Shown piece by piece: positions 16,143 to 24,752 of a stretch of 64,000 nucleotides of DNA. The position numbers were made by a program, and so were the translations under genes. Each line of letters starts with the position of its first letter. The stretch's first letter is position 1. The notes below the pieces were generated by a model. The model did not search any database. It saw only the letters and a list, made by a program, of their open reading frames with translations, and was not told the origin of the DNA. The stretch is from CALDTK01 sp963837005 (GTDB taxonomy: Bacteria > Bacteroidota > Bacteroidia > Chitinophagales > Saprospiraceae). The stretch is taken from positions 62,001 to 126,000 of the forward strand of contig CAWIMC010000018.1 of NCBI GenBank assembly GCA_963837005.1, given 5' to 3'.

Positions 16143-18023
16143 GCCCCAACGGCCCTCCAAACCGCCAGCCCTAACGCCCGCCGCATTCACGCCCTCCGCG
16201 AGGCGTACGTCGATACCATCGAGCCAGTCGTTCAATTTCTACAGGACCAAGACCCGACCCTCGCCCACCTCATCTGCGAGCGCAACTTCCTGCCCGAGGC
16301 CTCCAAATTCGCGCAATTGGAAGACTTGGAATGGGCCTTCGGCACGATGGGCATCCGCGACCAGGCCCGTCATATCGCTACGATGTACCTAGAGGATATT
16401 GGTGATTATATTATCGAGTTGATCGACCCGCACTTTGGCTTCAGTCGCTACGCGGAGCGCCTCGCGATGAGCGCGACTTCCTTTGATGAATTGTACCAGG
16501 AAGTGCTGGCGCCGTCGAGCTTTATCAGTGACGTGATGCTGGAAATTCTGGAGGCGCAACTGCGGCAAACCTCGCCGAGCTTGGTCTGTATCTCAGTCCC
16601 CTTCCCGGGAAACTTATTTGCCGCCCTTAAGTGTGGCCAATTCATTCGAGCAAATCACCCGAACGTGAAAGTTTGTATGGGTGGCGGCTACCCAAATACG
16701 GAACTGCGTTCCCTCTCCGATCCGCGCGTCTTCGAGTTCGTCGACTTCATTACCCTCGACGATGGTGAGACGCCGCTCAGCAACTTACTATGCCTACCTC
16801 GACGGGAATATCGACGTGCCGATGCTCAAGCGCACATTCATGTTCGAACGGCGACTGGTCGTCTACCAGAACGGCAGCTTCTTTACCGACGTCAAGCAGG
16901 CAAACGTCGGGACGCCGGATATAGCCGGTCTACCGCTCAAGCAATACCTCTCCGTCATCCAGCTCACCAATCCGATACACCGCCTCTGGAGCGACGGCCG
17001 CTGGAACAAGCTCACCATGGCGCACGGCTACTACAGGGGGAAGTGTTCGTTTTGCGATATATCGCTCTCCTACATCATAGATTACGAAGCGTCCTCGGCG
17101 ACGTTAATTGTCGATCGCATGAAGGAACTTATCGCCCAAACCGGCGAACGAGGCTTTCAATTCGTCGACGAGGCCGCGCCGCCGGCATTGATGAAAGCCG
17201 TCGCGCTAGAGACATTTAAGCGGCGCGTCGTGATGAGTTGGTGGACCAATATCCGCTTCGAGAAAAGTTTTGCGGCGGATTTTTGCAAACTGCTCGCTGC
17301 CTCCAAGTGTATTTCGTTTCGGGAGGATTAGAAGTGGCCTGTGATCGACTCCTCGCCCTCATCGCGAAAGGCGTCACGGTCGAGCAGGTCGCGCAAGTCA
17401 CGCGCAACTTCAACCAGGCCGGCATTGTGGTGCACGCCTACCTCATGTACGGTTTCCCGACGCAGACCGCGCAGGAGACGGTCGACTCGCTGGAGGTTGT
17501 GCGGCAGCTCTTCGAGCAGAGCGTCTTGCAGTCCGCCTTCTGGCACCGCTTCGCGATGACGGCCCACAGCCCCCTTGGTCTCGCGCCCGCTGATTTCGCG
17601 GTCCACAACCACACCGGCGTCGGCGCTTTCGCCAACAATGACCTCGTGCATACCGACCCCACCGGCGCCGATCACGACCTGTACGGCGATGGCCTCAAGA
17701 AGTCGTTCTACAACTACATGCACGGCGTCGGTCTCGACCACGATTTACAGGAGTGGTTCGAGCATCAGATTCCGGAGACTAGTCTGCCGCCGGACTTGAT
17801 CTACGAGCACCTCGTCCGGCCCGACACTTCCCAGCCGAAGGTCAATCAAAAGGTGGTGTGGCTAGGAGGCCCGGCTACGTACGACATCGCGAGCAAGCGC
17901 CTACTCATCACGACTAAGCAGAGTGAGCACCGGGTGAAGTGCAAGGCGGAAGTCGGTGTGTGGCTGGAGAAGGTCTTGCAGGACATACGTGTGTCTGTGG
18001 GTGGCGAGGCATTGTCATTTGGC

Positions 18024-18038
18024 GCCTTTCGGCAAAAC
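18024..18038 (-). repeat. GTTTT-hairpin element, copy 15
   Basis: Stem GCC/GGC, loop GAAA. Read as A-F-R-Q-N in the C-terminal module of the pseudogene. Confidence 0.9.
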
Positions 18039-18121
18039 TTTGAGACGGCGGAATTGACGGACTTTGAGTTGTTTTGGCCGGGGCGGGCGGCGGAGGAGTT
18101 GCGGGAAGTCGGGCTGTGGTA

Positions 18122-18173
18122 GTGTGAGGGCGACGGCGGCTTCTGGGCTCCGCCCGGGCCGTCGCCCTCACAC
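18122..18173. terminator. Long perfect hairpin after the pseudogene
   Basis: GTGTGAGGGCGACGGC (18122-18137) is exactly complementary to GCCGTCGCCCTCACAC (18158-18173), a 16-bp stem with a 20-base loop that starts on the stop codon. No T-run follows. It could be a terminator or the trace of a small mobile repeat. Confidence 0.5.
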
Positions 18174-18556
18174 CACCAGCAGGCGGGAGTGCTGTGCGAA
18201 AAGCTATAAGTTGCCAGAACGACCACTTTTGAACTAGTTGTGGCGACTTAAGCTGATTTATTCACCTTGCCGTCGATAGCCAACGACAATGTAAGCTGCC
18301 GAAGAAAAACTTGCCGGTCGGCGGAGGTTTGCGGCGGTGGCTGATGTCGGACGACGAGGCCACGTCACTTGACGCCTTTCGGCAAAACCGTGAGCCGACG
18401 AGATCCGAGAAGATTTTTTAGATTTGACTTGAGCCGCTGACCATCGAAATACGTTGCGGAACTTCGCGCGTAGACTGCCTATTATGCACTCCCATCGCAA
18501 ACTCTCGGCGCCCCAAGGCGTAGAGACTGCTTCGCCCGGTCCAAACCTGATAAGTC
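18123..18556. other. Gene-free stretch with a remnant of the radical SAM C-terminal module
   Basis: After the hairpin, bases 18320-18417 read DDEATSLDAFRQNRE in one frame, which lines up with GGEALSFGAFRQNFE of the pseudogene. At the DNA level the two match at most positions around the shared hairpin element. This looks like a degenerate second copy of the module. No other gene is seen here; the last 130 bases lead into the AT-rich gene. Confidence 0.5.
18374..18388 (-). repeat. GTTTT-hairpin element, copy 16
   Basis: Stem GCC/GGC, loop GAAA. In the degenerate module copy. Confidence 0.88.
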
Positions 18557-19897
18557 ATGAGTGTTCCTAGTCGCCCCCTATTCACCCGACTTGTCCTGCT
18601 CCTTTCACTTCTGCCCAATTTAGTCATGAGCCAACGTCTCGAAGTACACTTGATCGGCGAAACCGTATCTATCGAGATTCTGGACCACGTCTCGAAGATA
18701 AAACTCATCACAGAGTTGGAAGGACGCGTAGATTCTGATTTGTTCAAACTGTGGACCCGACAATCGTATCTGTTACGCGACGGAACAATCCTCATTGAAT
18801 TTTACGACCTTCAAGCAGCAAGAGTGGCCAGTCGTGCAGATTACAAAAAGCTGAAAAATGTGCGATTCGTTAAGAATTACTCCTGGTTTTTGAAGAAAAA
18901 CATTTCATATCAATACGAAATCGACTGGCCCGTAGACCCAAAGGTTTACAGAAATCCAATTCAGCTCGAATTCATTAGCGAACGCCCGGAGTGGTATAAT
19001 TATGAAGTCTGGCAACTAGAAAACGGAAATAGCCTATTCATTATAGACATTCACGGCAGGAAAAGAGCAACTGTATATAATGATATGAAAACGATGGCAT
19101 CCGATCCAAATGCAACACCTAATAGTGGCAGCGAGGAGTTAATAGCGCAGCTTTACGGCGGAGACGAAGAACGGTCACAGCGCCTACTGGCCGGTGATCC
19201 AATGCTCGATTTTGAGCCAAACCATCATCTTGTATATCCTCAGGACGTAGAGCAATTAATCTCCGCGCATAAGCTAAACCTTGTTGCGCAACAGAAATAT
19301 GTCGATACCTTCTACGGAAACTTATTTAGAGCAGAAGGAGGATACTATATGCTCATCGATGATCAAGATCAACTCAGTATGACCGGAGCTCCCCTATCGA
19401 TTCTGAGCGTAAGAGTTTATGAGCATCTAGCACAGCTAGATAGCGCAATCGCAAAGTACAAACTAAGCCATAATCTTGAATACGAATCTAACCCCTTCTA
19501 TCAGGCAATCTCTAATCAATACGGAAGAAATTTCTCTGGAAGTGCAGATTCCCTCATCCAAAGTCTCCCGGCCCTTCTCAATTTTGCTCCAGAACAATTG
19601 ACGTTCGACGATCAGGGGATGAGGATCGTTGACGAGGCAATCCGGTGGAACCATGAATTCGAAAATACCTTTGATGCCTGGTTCCCTGCAGTACTCGCCT
19701 ACTACGGAAACTGTTACAATATAATGAAGGAATCTGTACATTGGGGCTCCACCCTTGACCGCGACTACAACGTCTACACCCCGACACTGCTCAACAAATC
19801 GGACAAGGCGGTCCTTGACTCAAATGAATTTTTTAAATCTCTACTGGAATGGCCGGTGTCGATAAGGTCCGCAGGCCGGTGGAACGCATCGCAATAA
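18557..19897 (+). CDS. Unknown exported protein, AT-rich and foreign-looking
   Basis: A 446-residue protein with a probable signal peptide (MSVPSRPLFTRLVLLLSLLP, cleavage near VMSQ). The rest is hydrophilic and rich in Asn, Tyr and Asp (YYMLIDDQDQLSMTG, YGNCYNIMKESVHWG) with no motif I recognise. Codon use is strikingly AT-rich (AAT, GAA, TTA, ATA) compared with every other gene in the window. The gene carries no copy of the GTTTT-hairpin element in a 3-kb gap that is among the longest. Both points suggest recent transfer. It lies in the decaying zone between the radical SAM remnants. Confidence 0.7.
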   Translation: MSVPSRPLFTRLVLLLSLLPNLVMSQRLEVHLIGETVSIEILDHVSKIKLITELEGRVDSDLFKLWTRQSYLLRDGTILIEFYDLQAARVASRADYKKLKNVRFVKNYSWFLKKNISYQYEIDWPVDPKVYRNPIQLEFISERPEWYNYEVWQLENGNSLFIIDIHGRKRATVYNDMKTMASDPNATPNSGSEELIAQLYGGDEERSQRLLAGDPMLDFEPNHHLVYPQDVEQLISAHKLNLVAQQKYVDTFYGNLFRAEGGYYMLIDDQDQLSMTGAPLSILSVRVYEHLAQLDSAIAKYKLSHNLEYESNPFYQAISNQYGRNFSGSADSLIQSLPALLNFAPEQLTFDDQGMRIVDEAIRWNHEFENTFDAWFPAVLAYYGNCYNIMKESVHWGSTLDRDYNVYTPTLLNKSDKAVLDSNEFFKSLLEWPVSIRSAGRWNASQ

Positions 19898-20015
19898 CCC
19901 GTCGCTCAAACTCTACTATATCAGACATTTGTCTTTATCTATAACCTTCAAGTCACGGACTTCATAAACGCGTCGAAAACTACTAAAGGCGATTCTTTTC
20001 TCCCATCTTTAACCC

Positions 20016-21128
20016 GTGTACCGACGCCTCCTCCTTCCACTCCTGACTACCGCTACGATCCTCACGACCCAACTGGCGTCCGCCCAATCCCCACCGCTTA
20101 GGCTGGGCATCATCTCTCTCACCCACGCTCACGCCCACGGCCTCCTCAACGCCGATCCCAAAGGCACCTACGAGATCGTCGGCATCGTGGAGCCGGACAG
20201 CAAAGTCGCCGCCCGCTATAGCAAGCAGTACGGCTTCTCGATGGACCTCGTCTACCCGACCACCGACGCCCTCATCGTCGCCAAGTACCCCGCCGCCGTG
20301 GCAGCCTTCGGTAGCATTTACGACCACCTCGCTATCGTCGAGATCCCCCCATTAGGCGTCCACATCATGGTAGAGAAGCCAATCGCGGTGAGCCTGGCGC
20401 ACGCTAAGAAGATGGCCGAGCTCGCCAAGCAGTACAGCATTCACCTGCTCACCAACTACGAGACGACTTGGTACCCGTCCAACCACAAAGCCTACGAACT
20501 GCTAAAGCGCGACTCCCTCATCGGTCCGATCAGCAAGGTCGTGGTCCGGGACGGGCACCGCGGTCCGAAGCGTATCGGGGTCCAACCGGAGTTCCTCAAG
20601 TGGCTCACCGATCCTAAACTCAACGGCGGCGGTGCCGTCGTAGACTTCGGCTGCTATGGCGCCAACCTAATGACTTGGCTCATGGACGGCCGCAAGCCCA
20701 CCGCCGTCACCGCCGTCCTCCAGCAACAGCAGCCCGAGAACAACCCCAAAGTCGACGACGAGGCCATTATCCTGCTCGATTACGGCGAGGCTGTCGCCAT
20801 CATTGAGGCCTCCTGGAACTGGCCCATCGGTCGCAAGGACATGGAAATCTACGGCCAAAACGGCGCCCTCTACGCCGACAATCGCCGCGACTTGCGCATC
20901 CGCATGCCGAAAGGCTACGACGGCTACACCGAAGAGCGGCTCTCGCTCCATGACCGCCAGGCACCCTACAATGACCCGTACCAACTTATTGCTGCAGTGG
21001 TCAAAGGCGAGGTGACACTCGGGGCCTACGACCTGTCTTCCCTAAAGAACAACCTGGTCGTGATGGAGATTCTGGATGCGGCCATCCGGAGCGCAGAGGA
21101 GGGACGACATGTGGAGCTAGAGGAGTAA
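20016..21128 (+). CDS. Exported Gfo/Idh/MocA-family oxidoreductase
   Basis: A 370-residue protein from a GTG at 20016; MYRRLLLPLLTTATILTTQL is a signal peptide ending near ASAQ. The Rossmann fold starts RLGIISLTHAHAHGLL. The family dinucleotide/active-site motif appears as MVEKPIAVSLAHAKKM, with Lys of EKP as the likely catalytic base, and GGGAVVDFGCYGANLMTWL matches the substrate-side helix with G-x(2)-D-x-G. Members oxidise or reduce sugars or cyclitols with NAD(P). Exported forms are common in Bacteroidota. The substrate is not readable. Confidence 0.85.
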   Translation: MYRRLLLPLLTTATILTTQLASAQSPPLRLGIISLTHAHAHGLLNADPKGTYEIVGIVEPDSKVAARYSKQYGFSMDLVYPTTDALIVAKYPAAVAAFGSIYDHLAIVEIPPLGVHIMVEKPIAVSLAHAKKMAELAKQYSIHLLTNYETTWYPSNHKAYELLKRDSLIGPISKVVVRDGHRGPKRIGVQPEFLKWLTDPKLNGGGAVVDFGCYGANLMTWLMDGRKPTAVTAVLQQQQPENNPKVDDEAIILLDYGEAVAIIEASWNWPIGRKDMEIYGQNGALYADNRRDLRIRMPKGYDGYTEERLSLHDRQAPYNDPYQLIAAVVKGEVTLGAYDLSSLKNNLVVMEILDAAIRSAEEGRHVELEE

Positions 21129-21196
21129 ATTTGGTCGATTACCAATTCGGATACAATCACGGACAGCATGCACCGCAATAGCAACCCCGAGTCCAT

Positions 21197-21553
21197 ATGA
21201 AGCCCAGCACACCAAGATTCAAGGACGCGGATCAGGATATAGCCTCATGGTCATCATATACGCTGGTCGCTTGCCCTTCCTGTGCCCAACGTGCGGAGTT
21301 AAGTAATAGCATTAACGTCTTCCAATCCAGTTATTGGAACGAGGACGCAAAGATCAAGATCAAGTGCACGCCGGAGGCCGGAGCGTGGCTAGCTAAGATT
21401 TTGACGCAAGTCCGCACCTCCTCAGGTGGCGACCCGCTGGCCTTTAGCGCTTTTCAGCAAAACTTCCAAGACGCGGGCCTTCGAGACTTTGACCTTTTCT
21501 GGCCGGGTCAGACGGTGCACGAGCTGCGCGGAACTGGGTTGGTGCTGGCTTGA
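21197..21553 (+). CDS. Small protein carrying the radical SAM C-terminal module
   Basis: A 118-residue frame with ATG at 21197. Residues from about 53 on (IKCTPEAGAWLAKILTQVR, GGDPLAFSAFQQNFQDAGL, FDLFWPGQTVHELRGTGL) match the end of the radical SAM pseudogene at 17940-18119 nearly residue for residue in pattern. The first half (with the pair CPSCAQ) matches nothing I know. It is either a small stand-alone gene made from the module or a fragment of a second lost radical SAM gene. Whether it is translated is unknown. Confidence 0.5.
   Translation: MKPSTPRFKDADQDIASWSSYTLVACPSCAQRAELSNSINVFQSSYWNEDAKIKIKCTPEAGAWLAKILTQVRTSSGGDPLAFSAFQQNFQDAGLRDFDLFWPGQTVHELRGTGLVLA
21449..21463 (-). repeat. 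GTTTT-hairpin element, copy 17
   Basis: Stem GCT/AGC, loop GAAA, a compensated variant relative to copy 15 in the homologous module. Read as A-F-Q-Q-N. Confidence 0.85.
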
Positions 21554-21577
21554 AGGTCTTCAGCTAGGCCTCAAGCC

Positions 21578-23605
21578 TCACCCCTCCACCACCATCCCCG
21601 ACAACCTCTCGCGGAGCAACGCCACTTCCTCCCCCGTAAAATACGCCAGACCAGACGCCTGTCCGTCATCAACCACGACGTAGAACTGGCCGCCCACCAT
21701 CTGCTCGGCCAATGCCTTTTGCAGGGTTTCCAGAAAGGCTGTGTCGAGCCAGTCGCCGGCGCCACGTGACGCAAAGGAATACCGCTCGCCGTTCAGCACG
21801 AAGCTGCCTGCGTACGGCCCACCTTCGCCGAACGCCGGAAAGCTGTCCTCGATGTCGGTCAGGGTGAAGGCACCGCGACCAGCCAGGGCAAATTGCTCAA
21901 GCAAGGCCGCATAGGCCCCATTCGAATCGGCGCCCTCCCAGTCGAAAAATACTACGCGCCGCGGCACACAGCGGTAGAGCCAACCGGGGCTCGGGGCATC
22001 GAGCAGGTGCGTGGCCCGCTCGACAGATGCAGCTATCTCGTCGTCGCTCAATCCAGCCAACAGTCCCAGGTCCTGCCATAGGCCGAACAGCGTGTCGACT
22101 GTCGCTTCGCTCCGCTGGTCCGCACCAAAATCAAACGCATCAGGAAAGGGGAGGAGCTGGGCGCTCGCTGCCTCAGCGGCACGGGTGGTCTCCTCCTCGG
22201 CCTCTAGATAAGCCGGATCACGGTACAGCCCAGCCGTTCTGAGCCCGAAAGAGTAGTCTCTCCGATCTCGGTCGTCGAAAAACGCGAGTGCACCTGCTTG
22301 CGCCCTGGTGAGCGGCAGCATTTGCCACGCGCTAATCTCCGACTGGCCCCCTTCACGAACGGGATGGAGGTAGAGTCGAACGTCGATGCGTTGCTTCTCC
22401 AGATTATCCTCTAGGTCACGTAATATTTCCCAGGCGTCAAAGCGGCTGGGGTCGAGCTGGTCGCCGTAGTCAGCCCTCGGGTCCGGAATGATATGCCGCC
22501 TTGCGACGAAGGCGTACAGCTCGCCGGCCAGGCGATAGTTGATGCGAAGCAGCCAGTCGTACTCCGACAGCGTGTCACCCGCCGCGCGCAGCTCATCCTT
22601 CGGTTCGGTGAGCTGCAACTGCGGAAAGGTGATGGAAAGCTTTCGCAAAAACGCGACGTAGCGTTTGCCAGGGGCCTCGTCCGCAGGAGGGATCTCTATG
22701 GTGCGCACCTTCGAACTCGCAGCAAGAATAGCCTCCGTGAGTACGTAAGGTTTGCGAATGCCTATCCGGCTTGCCTCCTCACGAAGTTGCTGTAAGGCCT
22801 CGCCCTCGTCGACCAGACCGAGTCCAAGCAGCACCTCCACATAACGAGCAGCCTGCTGGCGAGCCGTATCTCGTTCGTCGACAAGGTGGCGCTTCAAAAG
22901 CAAAACCTCGAGCAGTTCCAGCTCCGTACCGATAAGTCCAGTCTGTAGATCTATACGCGCCCGCTCAACATCCGACGCCGACGCCAGCCGCAGCTCCTCG
23001 ATGAGCTCAATCAGCTTCCGTCTCGTGTGTCCACTTGTAGCGAACGTGCTGGTGATATGATCGTAGGCTACGGGCTCGTGACCGCCCAAGGAAAAGTTGG
23101 ACCAATTATCCGTTGGCTTGGGATACGGGTCGAGGTCGCCCGGTGGACCGGCCCGGTAGTAAGGAGCTTCCGCTAGGAGGAGTCCTTCCCTCTCGATAAG
23201 TTCGAGCAGACGTGCGTGCGCGCTGTCCGAAAAGCAAAGGTTGCGGTCGCGGGGCTCGTCCTTCGTAGCCTGATCCCAAAGCTCGGCGAAGCGCGGGTTT
23301 TGCCGACAGGCGTAGAGTTGTCGGAGCCGGACGTCGGTCTCGCTATGAAAGGCCACGAGGAGGACATACAGCGCCTCCACAGCGGGCGTGACTACGATCT
23401 CGAGCGGTAGTTGGTCAGCTATCGTAAACTGCTCCCGGCGTTCATCTAAGAGCTTTGCGGCCTGCAGCCCCTTCGACCCGAGCACGCCTCGCTCCACCAA
23501 CTGGTCGATGTAGCTGCCGTAGACGGTATCACGCCAGCCGTACGACTGGGCACTAAGAGGAGGTGTGGCCATGAGCACAACGATGAGTAGGGACAATAGC
23601 CGCAT
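21578..23605 (-). CDS. Large secreted protein of unknown function
   Basis: 675 residues from the ATG at 23605, which gives a signal peptide (MRLLSLLIVVLMATPPLSAQ). An open extension to 23776 has no signal value. The protein is acidic, rich in helices (ARLLELIEREGLLLAE, RRKLIELIEELRLASASDVE) and ends in an alpha-beta stretch (GQFYVVVDDGQASGLAYFTG). No catalytic motif, lipobox or sorting domain is visible. It stands alone, antisense to its neighbours. I do not recognise a family. Confidence 0.65.
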   Translation of the reverse strand: MRLLSLLIVVLMATPPLSAQSYGWRDTVYGSYIDQLVERGVLGSKGLQAAKLLDERREQFTIADQLPLEIVVTPAVEALYVLLVAFHSETDVRLRQLYACRQNPRFAELWDQATKDEPRDRNLCFSDSAHARLLELIEREGLLLAEAPYYRAGPPGDLDPYPKPTDNWSNFSLGGHEPVAYDHITSTFATSGHTRRKLIELIEELRLASASDVERARIDLQTGLIGTELELLEVLLLKRHLVDERDTARQQAARYVEVLLGLGLVDEGEALQQLREEASRIGIRKPYVLTEAILAASSKVRTIEIPPADEAPGKRYVAFLRKLSITFPQLQLTEPKDELRAAGDTLSEYDWLLRINYRLAGELYAFVARRHIIPDPRADYGDQLDPSRFDAWEILRDLEDNLEKQRIDVRLYLHPVREGGQSEISAWQMLPLTRAQAGALAFFDDRDRRDYSFGLRTAGLYRDPAYLEAEEETTRAAEAASAQLLPFPDAFDFGADQRSEATVDTLFGLWQDLGLLAGLSDDEIAASVERATHLLDAPSPGWLYRCVPRRVVFFDWEGADSNGAYAALLEQFALAGRGAFTLTDIEDSFPAFGEGGPYAGSFVLNGERYSFASRGAGDWLDTAFLETLQKALAEQMVGGQFYVVVDDGQASGLAYFTGEEVALLRERLSGMVVEG
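22639..22652 (-). repeat. GTTTT-hairpin element, copy 18
   Basis: Five-T leader, stem GC/GC, loop GAAA; same strand as its host gene, read as F-L-R-K-L. Confidence 0.75.
23297..23311 (+). repeat. GTTTT-hairpin element, copy 19
   Basis: Stem GCC/GGC, loop GACA. Antisense to its host, which reads C-R-Q-N-P. Confidence 0.8.
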
Positions 23606-23796
23606 ACGAGCAGCAAGGTATTGGCCGAAGTTGGGAAGGGGCACTACCTTAGTTTCCTTCCGAGCCCCCCTCTCGGTATTCGAATACGTGGGAATGGCAC
23701 TGAGCTGTCGAGAGGGGGCTTTTGTAGGCCCCAGTCGAAATCGGTCGAACGGGTCCACCTTCGCGCAGTCCCGCACCGGCGCCCCCGGCGGCAGCC

Positions 23797-23828
23797 AACT
23801 GAGAACTGGTAACCGAGAACTGAGAACT
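23797..23828. repeat. ACTGAGAACTGG-type tandem word
   Basis: AACTGAGAACTGGTAACCGAG, then AACTGAGAACT, directly upstream of ruvA. The same word (GAACTGAGAACT) recurs at 39157-39170 before the site-2 protease gene. Confidence 0.6.
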
Positions 23829-23838
23829 TCACCCCCCT

Positions 23839-24453
23839 ATGTACGACTACCTCAAAGGCCACGTCGCCCACAAGACTTCCCACGCCGTCGTACTCGACGT
23901 CAACGGTATAGGCTACAAGATCAATATCTCGCTGCAGACCTACGCGGCCCTCGATGGTCTCGACAACGCCAAGCTCTTCATCCACTACCACGTCAACGGG
24001 CAAGACTACATCCCGACGCTCTTCGGGTTCGCCACGACAACCGAGCGGGAGGTATTCGAATTGCTGACCAGCGTCCAGGGCGTCGGCACCAACACGGCCC
24101 GCATCATTTTGGGAAGCCTCAAGCCCGAAGAGCTCGCCACCGCGATCGCGCAGGAGCGCGAGGACATCTTCAAGTCCATCAAGGGCGTCGGCCCGAAGAC
24201 CGCCAAACGCATTTTACTCGACCTCAAAGACAAGATGGGGAAGGCCGTGGAAGGGGTTTTGCCGGAAGGCGCCCTACTCGGCTCGCCCGCCGGCGACAAC
24301 CCAGCTCGACAGGCCGCCCTTTCGGCACTCGTCGCCCTCGGCTACTCCAAGATACCGGCACAGCGTGCGCTCAATCGTGTCACCAAGGCCCGCCCCGAAC
24401 TCACTACCGATGGGGAGTTGGTCCGCGCAGCCTTGGTGGAACTGCGGTCGTAA
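23839..24453 (+). CDS. ruvA: Holliday junction branch migration protein RuvA
   Basis: 204 residues, the normal length. The order is the N-terminal OB domain (MYDYLKGHVAHKT, VLDVNGIGYKI), two helix-hairpin-helix segments (LLTSVQGVGTNTARIIL and FKSIKGVGPKTAKRILLDL) and a C-terminal UBA-like domain (ARQAALSALVALGYSKIPAQ) that contacts RuvB. RuvA tetramers bind four-way junctions and steer RuvB during recombination and repair. It stands just upstream of sprA but no ruvB or ruvC is adjacent. Confidence 0.96.
   Translation: MYDYLKGHVAHKTSHAVVLDVNGIGYKINISLQTYAALDGLDNAKLFIHYHVNGQDYIPTLFGFATTTEREVFELLTSVQGVGTNTARIILGSLKPEELATAIAQEREDIFKSIKGVGPKTAKRILLDLKDKMGKAVEGVLPEGALLGSPAGDNPARQAALSALVALGYSKIPAQRALNRVTKARPELTTDGELVRAALVELRS
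24256..24270 (+). repeat. GTTTT-hairpin element, copy 20
   Basis: Stem GCC/GGC, loop GGAA. Read as V-L-P-E-G in the flexible linker of RuvA. Confidence 0.88.
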
Positions 24454-24752
24454 GGGGAGTGCGAAGTATGGCTTGCGCTGCGGAGGCCTTGCCTTCGCGT
24501 GGGCTGGGTACATTCGCGGCGCCAAACCAAATAGGTAGTGAACGGCGGGCTCCCGCGGGGAGGATCATGTTGCAACCTCGCCGATGAAGCTAGCGTACAC
24601 CCCCGCTGGTGCGAATGACCGAAGCGCCAAACCAGACTACACGATTGGCAAGCCGACACACAAATCTGCAACAGTTTTTAGCGCAGCGATACTAACCCCC
24701 CCCACGGGGGCGATAAATGCCCGTAGCCTGTAGCTCCGACCGTGTACCCCGC
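24454..24752. other. Spacer between ruvA and sprA
   Basis: No gene is seen. GCGCCAAACCA occurs twice in direct orientation (24519-24529 and 24624-24634), and a C-run/G-run hairpin lies just before the sprA leader. No promoter box of the TAnnTTTG type was found. Confidence 0.4.

Larger units (their letters stand above)
15957..18122 (+). pseudogene. B12-binding-type radical SAM protein, degraded
   Basis: A GTG at 15957 opens a frame reading PQTVFLVIPPLT-stop-LNTP-stop-PATAFIKGYLN. The stops, TAA at 15996 and TAG at 16011, fall inside a recognisable family N-terminus, where Gln and Tyr would be expected. Similarity continues through GGYPNTELR and DDGETPLSNL to about 16790, shifts frame (YLDGNIDVPMLKRTF), and shifts again near 17315 (VSGGLEVACDRLLALI). 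The iron-sulfur loop reads HGYYRGKCSFCD; the first cysteine expected there is Tyr. Two nonsense codons, two shifts and a lost ligand point to a dead gene. The end (HRVKCKAEVGVWLEKVL ... LFWPGR) is a module also found at 21350. Confidence 0.78.

Noticed and set aside
18122..18173. Long hairpin as the terminal inverted repeats of an IS element
   Set aside because: The arms are 20 bases apart with no room for a transposase and no target duplication was seen.
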